Below, one piece after another: positions 1-11,753 of a stretch of DNA of 64,000 nucleotides. The first letter of the stretch is position 1. Every line of letters begins with the position of its first letter. The notes beneath the pieces were generated by a model. It worked only from the letters and a program-made list of their open reading frames with translations, was not told where the DNA came from and did not search any database. Source of the DNA: Corylus avellana (taxonomy: Eukaryota; Streptophyta; Magnoliopsida; Fagales; Betulaceae); the NCBI RefSeq assembly GCF_901000735.1, contig NC_081551.1, positions 14,506,906 through 14,570,905 of the forward strand, given 5' to 3'. A program made the translations under genes and the position numbers.

Positions 1-2335
1 CTTCCTTCGCTATTGGATCTCTAAAAACGCCGTTGTGCAAGGAGACCCAACGCGGAGTCTCTTTGACTTTTCGATGCCGTTTTCCCAAGCTTTTTGTTTT
101 CTACTTTTGTTTTTGTTTTTATTTGTCTTATTCAAATCTTACCTTTTATGCCTGTCGGGTCGTATTAAGGTATTCTATAAAGTTTAAAGTTATATAAATT
201 GTGTTAAATTCTTTTTTTCCTGAGATTCCGAGTCGGTTTAAAATTGACAGTTCTAAATGTCGCGTGTTAGATTTTAATTTGTATCATGTCGTTTTGAGAC
301 ATAAATATAAAATTTTGTAGATCAACCTTAGTCTAACCCATTTAATAAAACAAATATACCGCTCAACTTTACCTTAATAATTTTGTGTTAGGTTAATATT
401 ACCCTAATTTATATCCTATACTTGCTAGCTCGCTCCGTGGTGTATATTTTGTGCCCCATTGGTGAAATTGTCGCTTTCTCTATTATCAACGATTTAAATA
501 TGTTACTAATTCCTTCTTTCAAAAATTAAATATTATCTGTTTGTCGTCTCTTTAAAAAGAAGACGTCCCCTTCCCAAATTGCATTATTCAACTTTTTTTT
601 ATATATATATTAAGTTTATTTTTAAACTAGTAACTAATTCATAGTGGATTGAACTATCTTTGAGGACAATATTAACTATTAACAAATGATTATTATAACA
701 AAACTAATAGTGACGCCCCAAATCGATCCATATCTTATCGGACAATTGATCTGTCTAGAAAAATTGAGCGATCGAAGAATGCCACAAAAAATAAAAAAAA
801 TTGGCAATCATTGCATTTCCAAAACATCACCAAAGCACTAGAGTCACCCAAACATAATTTCATGGTACCATTAGTCAACAAAATAGGCATAATATATGGT
901 GTCATAAATCACTATTTACATATAATCATCACATAGTACCATAGAGCTCGATAATGTCACGCCTCTCAAATACAAAACATACAACCCATTAATCCACAAA
1001 ATTACATTCATTGGATGAAGCCGAAATTCGAACAGTTACAGCTGCAAGAGCTTAGGTTAAAAAAAAAAATGGGTTCAGAGGCCTATCGAGGTGAGCCAAC
1101 AGAAAATACTTTTGATGACGAAGTCAGTAAAAAATTGAAAATAATAGAAGATCTACATAGAATTCACGTATCTAATTGTGTCGGATGGATGAGAAATTTA
1201 CCTCATTGTTTATACCCTTCCTTTTTTCTTTTTTCTTTTTATTTTAGTTTTGTATTGGTTATCAATTATAAATGGTAAATTTGGTTTTTCAATGGTCAAA
1301 GTGAGTATTTTCGAAAGATTTTGGTCAAATTTGGTTTTTGCATCCATTCTAACGGCCAACGCTAACAGAGGGGCTTTTTTGACACAAAATTATAATTTTA
1401 TGTATTCAAGTGTCACATATATTAGTTTGTATGGTTGTTTTTTAAATGATTGATAGTTTAGAGGACTTAAAATGTTAACCCTTTAACTACAGTTTAGCTA
1501 AATCTCAAGTACTCTTCTTAAAGTGAGCTCCCTTCCCTTATCTTCTATTTCTCTCTTACTCAATATTTGTTTTTTTTATTCTTTGAAATAGCCAAACAAA
1601 TGAGAGCACAAGCTCTCTTTCCTTCTCTTTTTAAAACCTAAGAAACCATATAAAAATCACCCACCAATCAGAACCAGCCATTCCCTCTTTCTCATTGGTC
1701 AAACTTTATGAAATTTGTCACTTGGTCCTTAAGTTTTAATACTTCTTTTACATGCCAAGATATAATCAAACAATTATTAAAAAAGACTTTTATCTTTTGC
1801 ACTTTAACCCCTCGCCGCTAACTCATATTTTGCATGCCTCCTTAAACTCTTTAAAAATCATCAAAATTGGCTTGCTTTTAAAAACTCCAACTTCCCATTA
1901 TTGCCAATAAGTGGGCTTTCTCTTGGGCTTGAACACCAATTCTCGGCTCATTAATCATTCCTCCCAAATTTAAATGCCAAAGGCCCACTTTCTTACTTAA
2001 CCCAATATTAACACTTAGCCCATTTTCCACTTTAGCCCAAATTACAAGCCTTTTAACGCCAACTCCTGTTTTATTGCAATCAATTACCAAAATATAAATC
2101 CAATAATCCATCTTAGCCCATAAATAAAATATTTAACAACTTTAAATCCTCCTTAATTTAAATCAAAGCCTATTAAAATCAACTATCTACAAGATTTCCC
2201 ATTCTTTCTTCCATTTGGATCAGGAGTGGTAAAGAACCTTCCATGTAGCCTCTTTTCCCTATTCAATTTAAAAAAATAAAAAATATATATATATAAAATA
2301 AATAAAAAATAAAAAAAAAACTATCTCAATAAATT
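1..2335. other. Intergenic DNA, no gene seen
   Basis: AT-rich sequence with short open frames only; none shows a recognisable domain, splice structure or codon bias. The stretch near 700-1010, with repeated short motifs and a 'gacgcccc' start, resembles LTR-type repeat DNA, but I could not find a matching second LTR. Confidence 0.5.
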
Positions 2336-2505
2336 GAGTAATGCTAGGGACCAATTTTTTTTCCTCCTAAAGCTGATGGCTTTTAAAATCACCATTAAAT
2401 TTTAGATCAATCATACTTGAATTTTGATCCAATGGTGATTTTGAAAGCCACATCAGCTTTAGGAGGATAAAAAGAGAATAAAAAAAATGGTCCGTAGCAT
2501 TACTC
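2336..2505. mobile_element. 170-bp foldback MITE, MULE-like
   Basis: The ends are inverted copies of each other: the left end reads GAGTAATGCTAGGGACCA and the right end is its near-complement, with most of the element folding back on itself. The left flank CAATAAATT (2327-2335) and right flank AAATAAATT (2506-2514) match at 8 of 9 bases, consistent with a 9-bp target duplication of the Mutator type. No coding capacity. The superfamily assignment is inferred from the duplication length and TIR only. Confidence 0.75.
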
Positions 2506-2531
2506 AAATAAATTATTACCCTTTTTTTTTT

Positions 2532-2703
2532 TAGTAATATTAGGGACCATCTTTTTATCATCATAAAGTTGATGTAGCTTTTAAAATCATCATTAGATCA
2601 AAATTCAAATATAATTCATCTAAAATTTAATGATGATTTTAAAAGCACATCAGCTTTAGGAGGATAAAAAGAAGATAAAAAAAAATGGTCCCTAACATTA
2701 CTC
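2532..2703. mobile_element. Second copy of the same foldback MITE family
   Basis: It shares the terminal motif (AGTAATATTAGGGACCATC on the left, inverse on the right) and the inner TTTTAAAATCATCATTA-type arms with the element at 2336-2505, only 26 bp away. It is flanked on both sides by long T runs, so a target duplication cannot be defined. The two copies differ at many positions, so they are independent insertions or an old duplication. Confidence 0.7.
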
Positions 2704-2768
2704 TTTTTTTTTTTTTTGTGAAAATGAGTGAAACTATTGTTAGAAATCAACTTAAGCATAACGCTCAA

Positions 2769-2887
2769 TGGACCCTCAAGAGGTTGCTCAATCGGCTAGG
2801 ATCATGCCTAATGAAACAGAAGTCACTAGTTCAAATCTCTATCCCCTTCTTGTGCGGACATGTCAAAAAAAAAAAAAAAAAAAAGGT
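2769..2887 (+). mobile_element. tRNA-derived SINE with A tail
   Basis: A 119-bp element flanked by a perfect 11-bp duplication ATAACGCTCAA (2758-2768 and 2888-2898). The 5' part contains an A-box-like stretch (GGTTGCTCAATCGGCTAGG) and the middle a B-box-like stretch (AGTTCAAATCTC), the two internal RNA polymerase III promoter blocks of tRNA-derived SINEs. It ends in CTTGTGCGGACATGTC followed by about 20 A. No protein is encoded. The 3' end resembles the 3' part of the insertion at 33892-33972. Confidence 0.88.
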
Positions 2888-3916
2888 ATAACGCTCAACA
2901 AAGATGATATCATAAATACAATGAAAACATCTTCAATAATACCATATTTCACGCTAAGAGATAAGGCTTCATTTGCTAGACAATGGGCTGCACTATTTAA
3001 ATGATGTCTGAGATGATTAATCTTTCAATTTTGCAGGTCATTTAATACCTTGCGAGCCTTCTCGATAATATGTTCATAACGACTCTAATTTCTTCCGTCC
3101 GTTCGCAGTGCAAGCACCACTTGGAGGGCATCACCCTCCAGAATCACCTTATAGAAACCTAACTCACGACAAAGTTGTACAACTCTCAAAGTAGCCACCA
3201 AAGATAATTATCACAATAATATTGTAATTTATCCAAATCTGCATGTGTTTGATGATATATATTTAGGGTTTTGATGATTTTGGGTGTAATTCGTGCGGCA
3301 ATAACATTGTTGTTACAAATGAGTAATTTGCAGAAAGATAGATTGTTTTAATTGATAGTTGACTTTTGGATTTATTTTTGAACTTAATTGGTGGTATTGT
3401 TTAGGGTTTAAAGTTTAAACAAATCATGGCATGGAGGGATGATGGTGCAACATGGTTCTCCATGATCGTCGAGATCGATTTTGGGTCAGGAAAAGACAGG
3501 GTAATCATGCCATTTAAACGTATTTAAGATGTGGCAATTAGATTTTAAATTTAATAGAAATTAAGCTGATTTATCACCAACTTCCAAAATTCAAGGATTC
3601 ATATGTTGAAATTGAAAATACAAGAAACAAATTTATAACTTAAAATGTAAGAGTAATATTTGTAAAGAGAATAATTTTTTGGTTAAATGCATTTTCAGTA
3701 CTTGTGTTTTGCGCCGGAATCAAATAGTCACCTTAGTTTTCAAAAATATCACAAATAGTATTTATCGTAAGCAAATAGACTCACTTGGTACTTTCGTCAT
3801 GATTCCGTTAGTTTTTTTCACGGAGTTCCACATAACCTTTACACATGAACCGGTATTTGTAGTTTTAAGGCGACACGTAGCACGGAACTGTGTTTTTGGG
3901 TGTCAGATTAAAAAAA

Positions 3917-4375
3917 GGGAAAAATATAAAAAAACTCCCCAAATTACTAGTCGTTTTCGATTTAGCTCTTTAATGTTCTAAAAGTGATAAAGTAGCCCCC
4001 ACTATCAAATTATTGCATTTTGGCCACTCCGTTAATCAAAACCGTCAGTTTGAACAAAAACTGCAAAACGACATCGTTTTGTTATGGGTAAGTTACTATA
4101 ATGCCCTTTTATGAAAAAAAAAAAATTGAGCAAAAATATAAAAAAGCCCCACAAACTACCAGCCGTTTTCATTTTAGCCTCCTATTGTTCAGAAAGTGAT
4201 AAAGTAGCCCCCAACAAAACGACATCGGTTTCCGTCCAAACTGACGGTTTTGACTAACGGAGTGGCCAAAATGCAATAGTTTGATAGTTTGGGTGGCTAC
4301 TTTATCATTTTTGAAACATTAAGAGGCTAAATCGAAAACGGCTAATAGTTTGGGAAGCTTTTCAATATTTTTCCC
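3917..4375. mobile_element. Nested 459-bp foldback MITE, 9-bp TSD
   Basis: It begins GGGAAAAATAT and ends ATATTTTTCCC, and its arms (GTTTTCGATTTAGC..., GGCCACTCCGTTAA...) are inverted copies. It is flanked by TTAAAAAAA on both sides (3908-3916 and 4376-4384), a 9-bp duplication typical of MULEs, although low complexity weakens this. The left-arm block AAGTGATAAAGTAGCCCCC occurs twice (about 3981 and 4195), so an internal arm duplication has occurred. Confidence 0.7.
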
Positions 4376-5222
4376 TTAAAAAAAATATGCAACCCAAAAA
4401 TTTTTAAACCGTACCACAACGATGACAATCACGATAACAGAGACGCCCATCATCAACATGAAGAAAATCAGAAACCTGTAGATTTCTGAAGCTTTTCTAC
4501 CTGGTTTCTTCAGCTGCAAATCATCGGAATCGGAAAATCATAGAGACGCCCATACTCTTCAATTTCAACCTGTACCCTCTTTGCTAGGAAAGGGGCATCT
4601 TCCTCCTTCCCAGCAAAGGCTAGCATAGCTGGTGTCTTTTGTAATATTGTCAATCTGCAAAACAGAATCAGCCTAAAATATAACACATAAAAATATCAAG
4701 TTAACACAGCCCTTTTTCTTGGGTTTCTAGAGAAAAAAGATTGTACCACAATGATGACAATCACGATAACAGAGAAAATCCTAACCCTAGGCTTAGCTAG
4801 CAGATCAAAAAACCATGAAATGATTCTTGTAGAAACAGAAACAGAGATGATACCCGGAGTTGGTGGATTTCATCTCGAAAGCGACGACGATTTCGTATTT
4901 GCCGACGACGGCGACGATGGGGTTGCTTTCGAGCCAGATCGCCTTTACAAACTGTAAAAAAAAAAAAACCCTTGGATTCTGCCAAAAAAAATCCCTTTTT
5001 TTTTTTCCTTTTTTTATTTTTTTTGGGTTTTTTTTATTTTTAATTTTTTTAATTTTTTGGGTTACATATTATTTTAATCTAACGTCATGTTTTGCCTTAA
5101 AACTATAGGTACCATTTCATGTGTAAGGGTTACGTAGAGCTCCATTAAAAAAATTAACGAAGTCATGACAGAAGTACTAAGTCCATATATTTGCTTATGT
5201 AACATTTGTGACATTTTTAAAA

Positions 5223-6602
5223 GGGTTAAATACTAAATACCCTCATGGACTTTCATAACTTTATTTTTTTTCCTAGGATTTCATTTTTATCAGAGAAGGT
5301 CCCTCTAGTTTTGATAATAGACCAAAGAGAATAATTTATATAGGGAGGTTGCACAAAAGTCACATTTTGTGCCACTAATAAAAAGTTGATACATCAGCTA
5401 ATTTCATTAGACTTATATTTCAAACAAAATTTCAACTACACCATATTATACTCTAAAAAAATAAAAAATTAATTTGCCTACTTGGGAAGCATTTCCGGGG
5501 CGGCCAACCCTCATCGCGGCCCACGCCTTCAGAGTCATGGGTAATGTCATCTCTTTCATGGCCCGGTGGCTCAAGCACCTGTGCATTTCACCCCATGGCC
5601 TACGGGATGGATTCTGGGCAGCCACCCCCTGTGCTGGCTGGGACCTGGGTCACCAACCACCCCCCATGGGCTAGGGCCGCTGCCACTCCCATGTGGTCTG
5701 GCCTCCTCACGCAAGCAACCCCATAGGCCAATGGGAGTTGGGCTGAGCCACCCTCACGGGGTCGGGTATGCACCACCCCATGGCCCATGGGTGGCTCTGG
5801 GCTGCAGGCACCCCTGTGCCACGGGAGGGTCAGCACTAGCCACCCGCATGGCTCCTGTGCATGGCCTACTTCACCCAATGTGGGGGAGGGGTGGCCGATT
5901 CAAATATGTTTTTTTTTTTAAATAAAAAAAATTAATTTTTTTTTTTTTTTAGAGTATAATCTAATGTGGTTGAGTTTTTATTTGAAGTATAAGTCTAACG
6001 AAATTAGCTGATGTGTCAGCTCCTTATTGGTGGCACAAAATGTGACTTTTGTGCAACCTTCCTATGTAAGTTATTCTCTAGACCAAATTAGTCTTTCTGT
6101 CAGTTAACCATTAGTTGACTTAACGAAATTTCATGTGGACCAATTAAATGTTGACACATAGCACCTACTTAATTTTTTTTTAAAAAAAAATGTATTTTTT
6201 TTTTTATAAAAAAAAAAAAAAAGAAAAAAAATTGGGGGTGGCTTGGCCATTTGAGCCACCCCCTTTGGCCATGGGGGTGGCCTGGCCACCCTCATCTGGC
6301 CAGATGGGAGCCACCCCCAATACTCATTGGGGGTGGTTTCGGCCACCCCCTAGGCTCCATGGAGCCACCCCCAATTTTTTTTTTTCTTTTTTTTTTTTAA
6401 TTTAAAAAAAATTTAGTGGGTGCCACGTGTCAAAATTTGATTGGTCCATGTGAAATTCCGTTAAGTCAACTAACGGTTAACTAATAGAAGGACTAATTTG
6501 GTCTATTATCAAAACCATTAGGATCTCCCGTGATAAAAATGAAATCCTAAGGAAAAAAAAAATAAAGTTATGAAACCTTAGATGGTATTTAGTATTTAAC
6601 CC
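5223..6602. mobile_element. Nested foldback element with GC-rich hairpin core
   Basis: Long inverted arms: the left end GGGTTAAATACTAAATA continues with TTTCATAACTTTATTTTTTT, and the right end is the inverse. The flank TTTTAAAA occurs on both sides (5215-5222 and 6603-6610), but it is palindromic and so is weak TSD evidence. The core (about 6230-6375) is a run of GGGGGTGGC/GCCACCCCC palindromes. The left arm is interrupted by the MULE-like element at 5327-6078. A sibling lies at 51155-51680, where the assembly breaks at the hairpin. Confidence 0.75.
5327..6078. mobile_element. Innermost MULE-type non-autonomous element, 9-bp TSD
   Basis: Perfect 9-bp duplication TAGACCAAA (5318-5326 and 6079-6087). 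The TIRs begin GAGAATAAYTTAYATAGG and extend inward through GCACAAAAGTCACATTTTGT. The interior (about 5480-5900) is strikingly GC-rich for this window (CCCATGG, GGCCAC motifs) and therefore opens long frames on both strands; none resembles a known protein, so I do not call genes there. The TSD length and TIR style fit Mutator-like elements. Confidence 0.87.
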
Positions 6603-6669
6603 TTTTAAAAAACTAAAATAGCAATTTAATTATAGCGCAAAACATAAATATTGAAAATGTATTTAACCC

Positions 6670-8774
6670 TAATTTTTATAGGAATTTTGTACAAATAAAG
6701 TTCTTTGTGATCCTCAACGAGAGAACAACATATTAGCGTAAAACACTAAATATAAGAAAAAAAAACTCAAAAACACTAATTTTTTTTTTCTTCATATTAT
6801 AAATCCCTAATGTTTTTCAAGATCATTGAAGCCACTACCGTCTCCTCCGCGGAACACCGCCACGAACAACTCTTTTCCATGTCAAAAGACAAACCACGAC
6901 ATCTCTCTTATTCACGCATCGTACAAAATTTTTTTAAAATTATTCTCATTTGTAAAATAAAACCTTTATTAATCAACTTTTTTTTTTTTCTTCCTATTTC
7001 TTGTCAAGCAAGTCTCTATTACAATAAATTATCTTTATCAACTTTGCATTTCGGCTAGGTTGTCCCTCAAGTCTCCTTTCCTTTTACCTCCGTCGATCGG
7101 CCTCTTTAATTTCTCAAATATCTCTTAAAGGTGAATTTATCCCAAATTTCTCTTAAAAGAAAAATCACACCAACTTTGAATCATTTTATCCCATTTATTT
7201 ACCCCCAAACAACCCCCCTTTTCTTTTTTTGTTTTTTAAAAAAAGTGTTTAAAAAGTGCAACCCAAAAATAAAGCAACAAATGCAACGCAACAACATCTG
7301 TTGGGGTCCTGGGGAGGGACAGAGACGCAGGAATAAACCACCAACACATGCACTTGAGTTGTCTCTGAAAAAAACCCAAAAACAACATTCGAAGCTCAAC
7401 GAAGAAGAACACACTCATTTACCCATTGAACCATTACAACAAGACACGCATTAATTTTTTCGAAAATAAAAAATTAATAAAGAGAAAAACACCAAAAGAA
7501 AAGAATGTGTGTGCGAGTACATGGTATGGTATGCAGGATTAGCTTTTGATGACAAGTGACAACCTAGCTGTTGGATCACTTTCAAACGGGCAGTCCAAGT
7601 CATCATATCCGGGCCCCATTTAGTGGGTGGGGTTCTACCTGTTCAACGGCTCAGATGAAGATACTCAGATACAGCTAGACAATGAGCAGTTAATGCAATG
7701 GATCCTAGGTATGCAAACACCATCAACGTTGTTATTTTGCACTTTTTTCAGCTGAATTGGTCCCAATTCACAACATCCAGGTACAAGTAGGCCCTTCACA
7801 GTTCATACCCACGACGATCAAGAAATTAAGAAAAACAAAAAAAACACACACACACACACAATCCCTTAAACTGTAGGCAATTTAATGTCTTTTCAAACAA
7901 TTGATTCAAGTAATGTCTTTCAAAATTTCAACATATCCCATAAGTTCTAAAAATGACAAATATTGAAAAAAAACCAATTTTTTTAAACCCGCATTATAAT
8001 TTCCAATTAGTTTGATGGTATATTATTTCAATCGAAAGTTTGGAAGAAAAAAAATTATAAATTGTATGAAAGTTTGAGGAGGTCAAGAGGGCGTTTTGAA
8101 ATGTTATGCATCACCCCAGTATTCTCAATCTTCAAAGCTTATATCACGTGGTCTTTCATTATGTTATTATCACATTATTTTTATTTTCAAAGTTTATGAG
8201 GCGTAATCTCCATCTCTATATAACAAATATTACAAAAAATCACATCAAGTAAGCTTTAGAAAATAAAGAGTGAGGAGTATGCATAGTGATTTTTCTAATA
8301 AACTTTGGAAAATGACAAATAACGAGGTTGATATATCGAATTTTGTGTACTTTTTCTTAAACATTAATAAAAACCTTTAATACTCTCTCTCTGAATCCAA
8401 TTTCTGAAAAGAAAAGCCCGGCAAACACGGGTATGATTGATTTCCTTCAAAACGCCGTTACAAAGCTTTAAAGAGGAAAGAGGAAAGTGTAAACACAGAT
8501 TGGAAATTGGTTACTCATGGGGTCCCACGTAATGGAGTAGTCATTAGCTGGCAATTTTATTTTTATTTTATTTTAATTTTTTTTTGTTTTTTTGTAAGTG
8601 GCAAAATATTTTTGAAACCTTTGAATTTCCTCTTTAAAACTCCCCATATCCCACCACCATTTTCCCCACAACCCACGACTCCCTTTCACGTACTTTCTTT
8701 TCTCTTCTATATCTCTCTGTCTCTCTCTCTCTTACTCTCTCAGCAGTTCTTCAACTGTAGAAAGATATTCAGGG
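6670..8774. promoter_or_regulatory. Upstream region of the patellin gene
   Basis: No gene seen. It is AT-rich, with a CA dinucleotide run at about 7847-7860 and a pyrimidine-rich CT tract at about 8713-8745 just before the ATG at 8775. CT tracts of this kind are common in plant 5' leaders and can bind GAGA-type (BBR/BPC) factors. No confident TATA box is visible. The start of transcription cannot be placed from sequence alone. Confidence 0.4.
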
Positions 8775-11753
8775 ATGGCTGAGGAGGTCCAAAAGCAATC
8801 CCAAGAACAAGTGGTGGTCGTCACTGATGTTCCACAGCCTGAGAAACCTGCCCCGCCGGCGGTGGAGAAAGAGCTACCGACGGAGGACCCCATGAAGCCC
8901 AAGCCCATTGAAGAAGAGCCTGCTGTGGTGGAGACCGAGATTTCAAAATCCGGTGCTGATGGCGATGAGAAGATCCCCCAGTCCGGTTCCTTCAAGGAAG
9001 AGAGCACCAGAGTTGCTGATCTTCCTGACGCCGAGAAGAAGGCGCTTGATGAGCTTAAGCTGCTTATCCGAGAAGCGCTTAACAAGCGTGAGTTCACTGC
9101 TGTGCAGGCTTCGCCTCCTTCGCCGGCGAAAGAAGAGGAAGAGCAAAAGCCGGCGGCGGCGGAAGAAATTGCACCCAAAGTGATTGCTGACGATGATCCT
9201 CCGGTCGAAGCGGAAGAACCCACAAAGGCGGAATCCGAGGCTTCGGTGGAAATGAAGGCGGAGGCAGACGATGAAGCGGCGGCGGAGAAAACAACTGAAA
9301 CCGTGGTGGTTGCGGCGGTTGTTGAAGAGAAGGTGGCTGCTGATGGTGTTGATGACGACGGTGCAAAGACTGTGGAAGCCATAGAGGAGACCATTGTGGC
9401 GGTCTCTTCTTCAGTCTTGCAAGAGCAGCCTCCTCCACCTCCGGCGAAAGATGAGGAGGATCAGAAGGCTGCCTCTGCTTCTGCTACTGCTTCACCTCCA
9501 GAGGCGGAAGAACAAGATGCCAAAGCCGACTCTTCCGCTCCTCTGCCGCCGGAGGAGGTATCCATCTGGGGAATACCACTCCTCGCCGACGAGAGGACCG
9601 ACGTCATTCTCTTGAAGTTTCTCCGAGCAAGAGACTTCAAGGTGAAAGACGCGTTCGCCATGATCAAGAACACCGTGCGCTGGAGGAACGAATTTGGGAT
9701 CGATGAGTTGCTCGAAGAAGAAGAACAGGGTAGCGATTTACAGAAGGTGGTTTTCATGCACGGCTCCGACAAGGAAGGACACCCCGTCTGCTACAATGTG
9801 TACGGAGAATTCCAGAACAAGGAGATGTACCAGAAAACATTTTCCGACGAAGAGAAGAGGCAGAAATTCTTGAAGTGGAGAATTCAATTCCTGGAAAGGA
9901 GTATCCGGAAACTGGATTTCAGCCCCGGTGGTGTTTGCACTATTGTCCAGGTGAACGATTTGAAGAATTCTCCAGGGCCCGGTAAATGGGGGCTTAGACA
10001 AGCAACCAAACAGGCCCTCCAATTGCTCCAAGACAATTACCCAGAATTCGTAGCCAAACAGGTCTTTATCAATGTCCCTTGGTGGTACCTGGCGGTCAAC
10101 AGAATGATAAGCCCTTTCCTCACCCAGAGGACCAAAAGCAAGTTTGTGTTTGCCGGCCCTTCCAAGTCTGCTGCGACCCTTTTGAGGTTTCATCTCCCTC
10201 TTCTTATTTTATGTATTTGTGATGTGTTTGGCTTGAGATATTTACCAAAGCGTTGGTTGGGTTCTGAAATTGCAGGTACATTGCTGCTGAGCAATTACCA
10301 GTCAAATATGGAGGACTGAGCAAAGAGGGTGAATTTGGCACAACAGATGCTGTTAATGAGATTACTGTCAGGCCTGCAGCAAAGCACACCGTGGAATTTC
10401 CAGTTACTGAGGTAAATTTTTCTATTTCCCATTGTATAAGATTTAATAGATTAATTTTAATTACATTTATTTAATTAATTGGATTATATTCTTCAATTTT
10501 AACTTATTAATTTCACATTAAATTCATTTCGTATTTACTGATTGTTAATGGTTAAGGGCAGTGTAAGAATTTTGTCTATTCGAGACTCTAGTGGTTACTT
10601 TGGTTTTAGGAAACTATATTCTATCATATACTTATTTTTGTTTTTGGATTTTTGTGAGTCTTTTCTTGGATTCTCTGTATGATCTGTAGTGACATTATAC
10701 ACGGTTGTCTGCATGTTTGCTTTTCCTCTGCTCGTCTTATGTAACTAGGGACCAATTATGACCAAAAAAAAAAAACCCTAGGGGACCAATTGGGAACCTG
10801 TATTTTGTAGGTAAAATAAATAAGAATATGAAATACTATGAATAGAAAAAAAATAAAAAAATAAAAAAACTTTTCTTATACCCGTCCGAAATAGAAGTAA
10901 TTTTGTAGTTTAAAACTTTGCAAATTCGATATCTCATGTTTCAACCCTTTTAATTTTACCAATTTTTTGTTAAAATGTCCAAAATGTCCCCCTTTTTTTT
11001 TTTCCTTTCCTTTCCCTTTTTTTTTTTTTTTTTTTTAATATGAAGTGAAAATTAAAAACAAAAAACAAAAAAAATAGTGAAATTGAAACTTCAATCTTAA
11101 AGAAATTAATGGTTAATTCCTAGGAAGTGATGATATGCTACTCCTAATTATAAAAATGGCTACTGCTTTTCTGAATTATTGGTAATAATGTGGGAAATAA
11201 TTATTTAATTATAAGTTAAGAGGAATGCTACACTTACTCCAATTTTTTTACATGGTTTTTCTATATTCATAAGTGGCTTTTTAAACCACTATTAAATCAA
11301 AATCCAATAAATATCCGTCTCATTTTCAATAGTGATTTTAAAAGCCATCTATAAATGTAGAAAAATTGTATAAAAAAGTGAGAATGAGTGTAGCATATTA
11401 TTCATAAGATGAAATTATGCAACAAAATAATTTTGTTGGGTGTTTATTTTGATGAATATTAGAGTAAGGCCTTATTGTGGGAATGATTTGAAATGCAGTC
11501 CTGCCATCTGACTTGGGAGGTAAGAGTAGTGGGATGGGAAGTGAGCTACAGTGCAGAATTTGTGCCAAGTGCTGAAGATAGTTACACTGTGATCATACAA
11601 AAGGCTAGAAAAGTTGCCTCTTCTGCAGAACCAGTTGTCTGCAACAGTTTCAAAATTGGTGAGCCTGGAAAGGTGGTGCTCACCATTGATAACCCCACCT
11701 CTAAGAAGAAAAAGCTCCTTTACCGCTTGAAGACCAAATCTTCCTCTGATTGA
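8775..11753 (+). CDS. PATL: Patellin (SEC14/CRAL-TRIO plus GOLD protein)
   Basis: Three exons: 8775-10186, 10276-10411 and 11499-11753, all with GT-AG borders, giving 600 residues. Residues 1-260 are acidic, rich in E, A, P and V, as in patellins. CRAL_TRIO_N follows at about 270-315 (TDVILLKFLRARDF), the SEC14 lipid-binding domain at about 325-480 (HPVCYNVYGEF, QVNDLKNSPGPGK, NYPEFVAKQVFINVPWWY), and a GOLD domain at about 500-595 (VGWEVSYSAEFVP, VVLTIDNPTSKKKKLLYR). Patellins bind phosphoinositides and act in membrane trafficking at the cell plate and plasma membrane. The REALNKREFTA motif at about 99-109 resembles PATL1/2-type N-termini. The reading frame is intact across both junctions. 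Which patellin it is would need a tree. Confidence 0.95.
11224..11394. mobile_element. Foldback MITE in patellin intron 2
   Basis: The left end ATGCTACACTTACTCC and right end GAGTGTAGCAT are inverted copies, with inverted arms (GGCTTTTTAAACCACTATTAAA / TAGTGATTTTAAAAGCC, in part) around a short centre. No clear target duplication. It sits about 105 bp upstream of the exon 3 acceptor and leaves the splice sites intact. Confidence 0.6.

Larger units (their letters stand above)
3680..6669. mobile_element. Outer foldback element hosting three nested elements
   Basis: The left end (from TGGTTAAATGCATTTTC) and right end (to GAAAATGTATTTAACCC) are inverted copies, and the similarity extends inward through GTTTTGCGC-type sequence. 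An 8-bp repeat TAATTTTT flanks it (3672-3679 and 6670-6677). The right arm is split by the element at 5223-6602 and the left inner part by the element at 3917-4375. The unexplained interior (about 4386-5085) has short open frames (for example 4751-4957) without recognisable domains and repeats the motif GATGACAATCACGATAACAG at about 4421 and 4752. Superfamily uncertain. Confidence 0.7.

Noticed and set aside
5566..5925. 119-codon frame and overlapping antisense frame in GC-rich DNA
   Set aside because: Both strands are open because the segment is GC-rich and repetitive inside a foldback element; no domain and no codon structure.
8732..9394. 220-codon open frame antisense to patellin exon 1
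   Set aside because: Low-complexity Ser/Ala-rich reading caused by the GAG/GCG-rich codons of the acidic patellin N-terminus on the other strand; no independent support.
10187..10318. Continuation of the patellin exon 1 frame to a stop at 10319
   Set aside because: Reading on past 10186 loses the conserved YIAAEQLPVKYGG sequence, which is restored by splicing 10186 to 10276.
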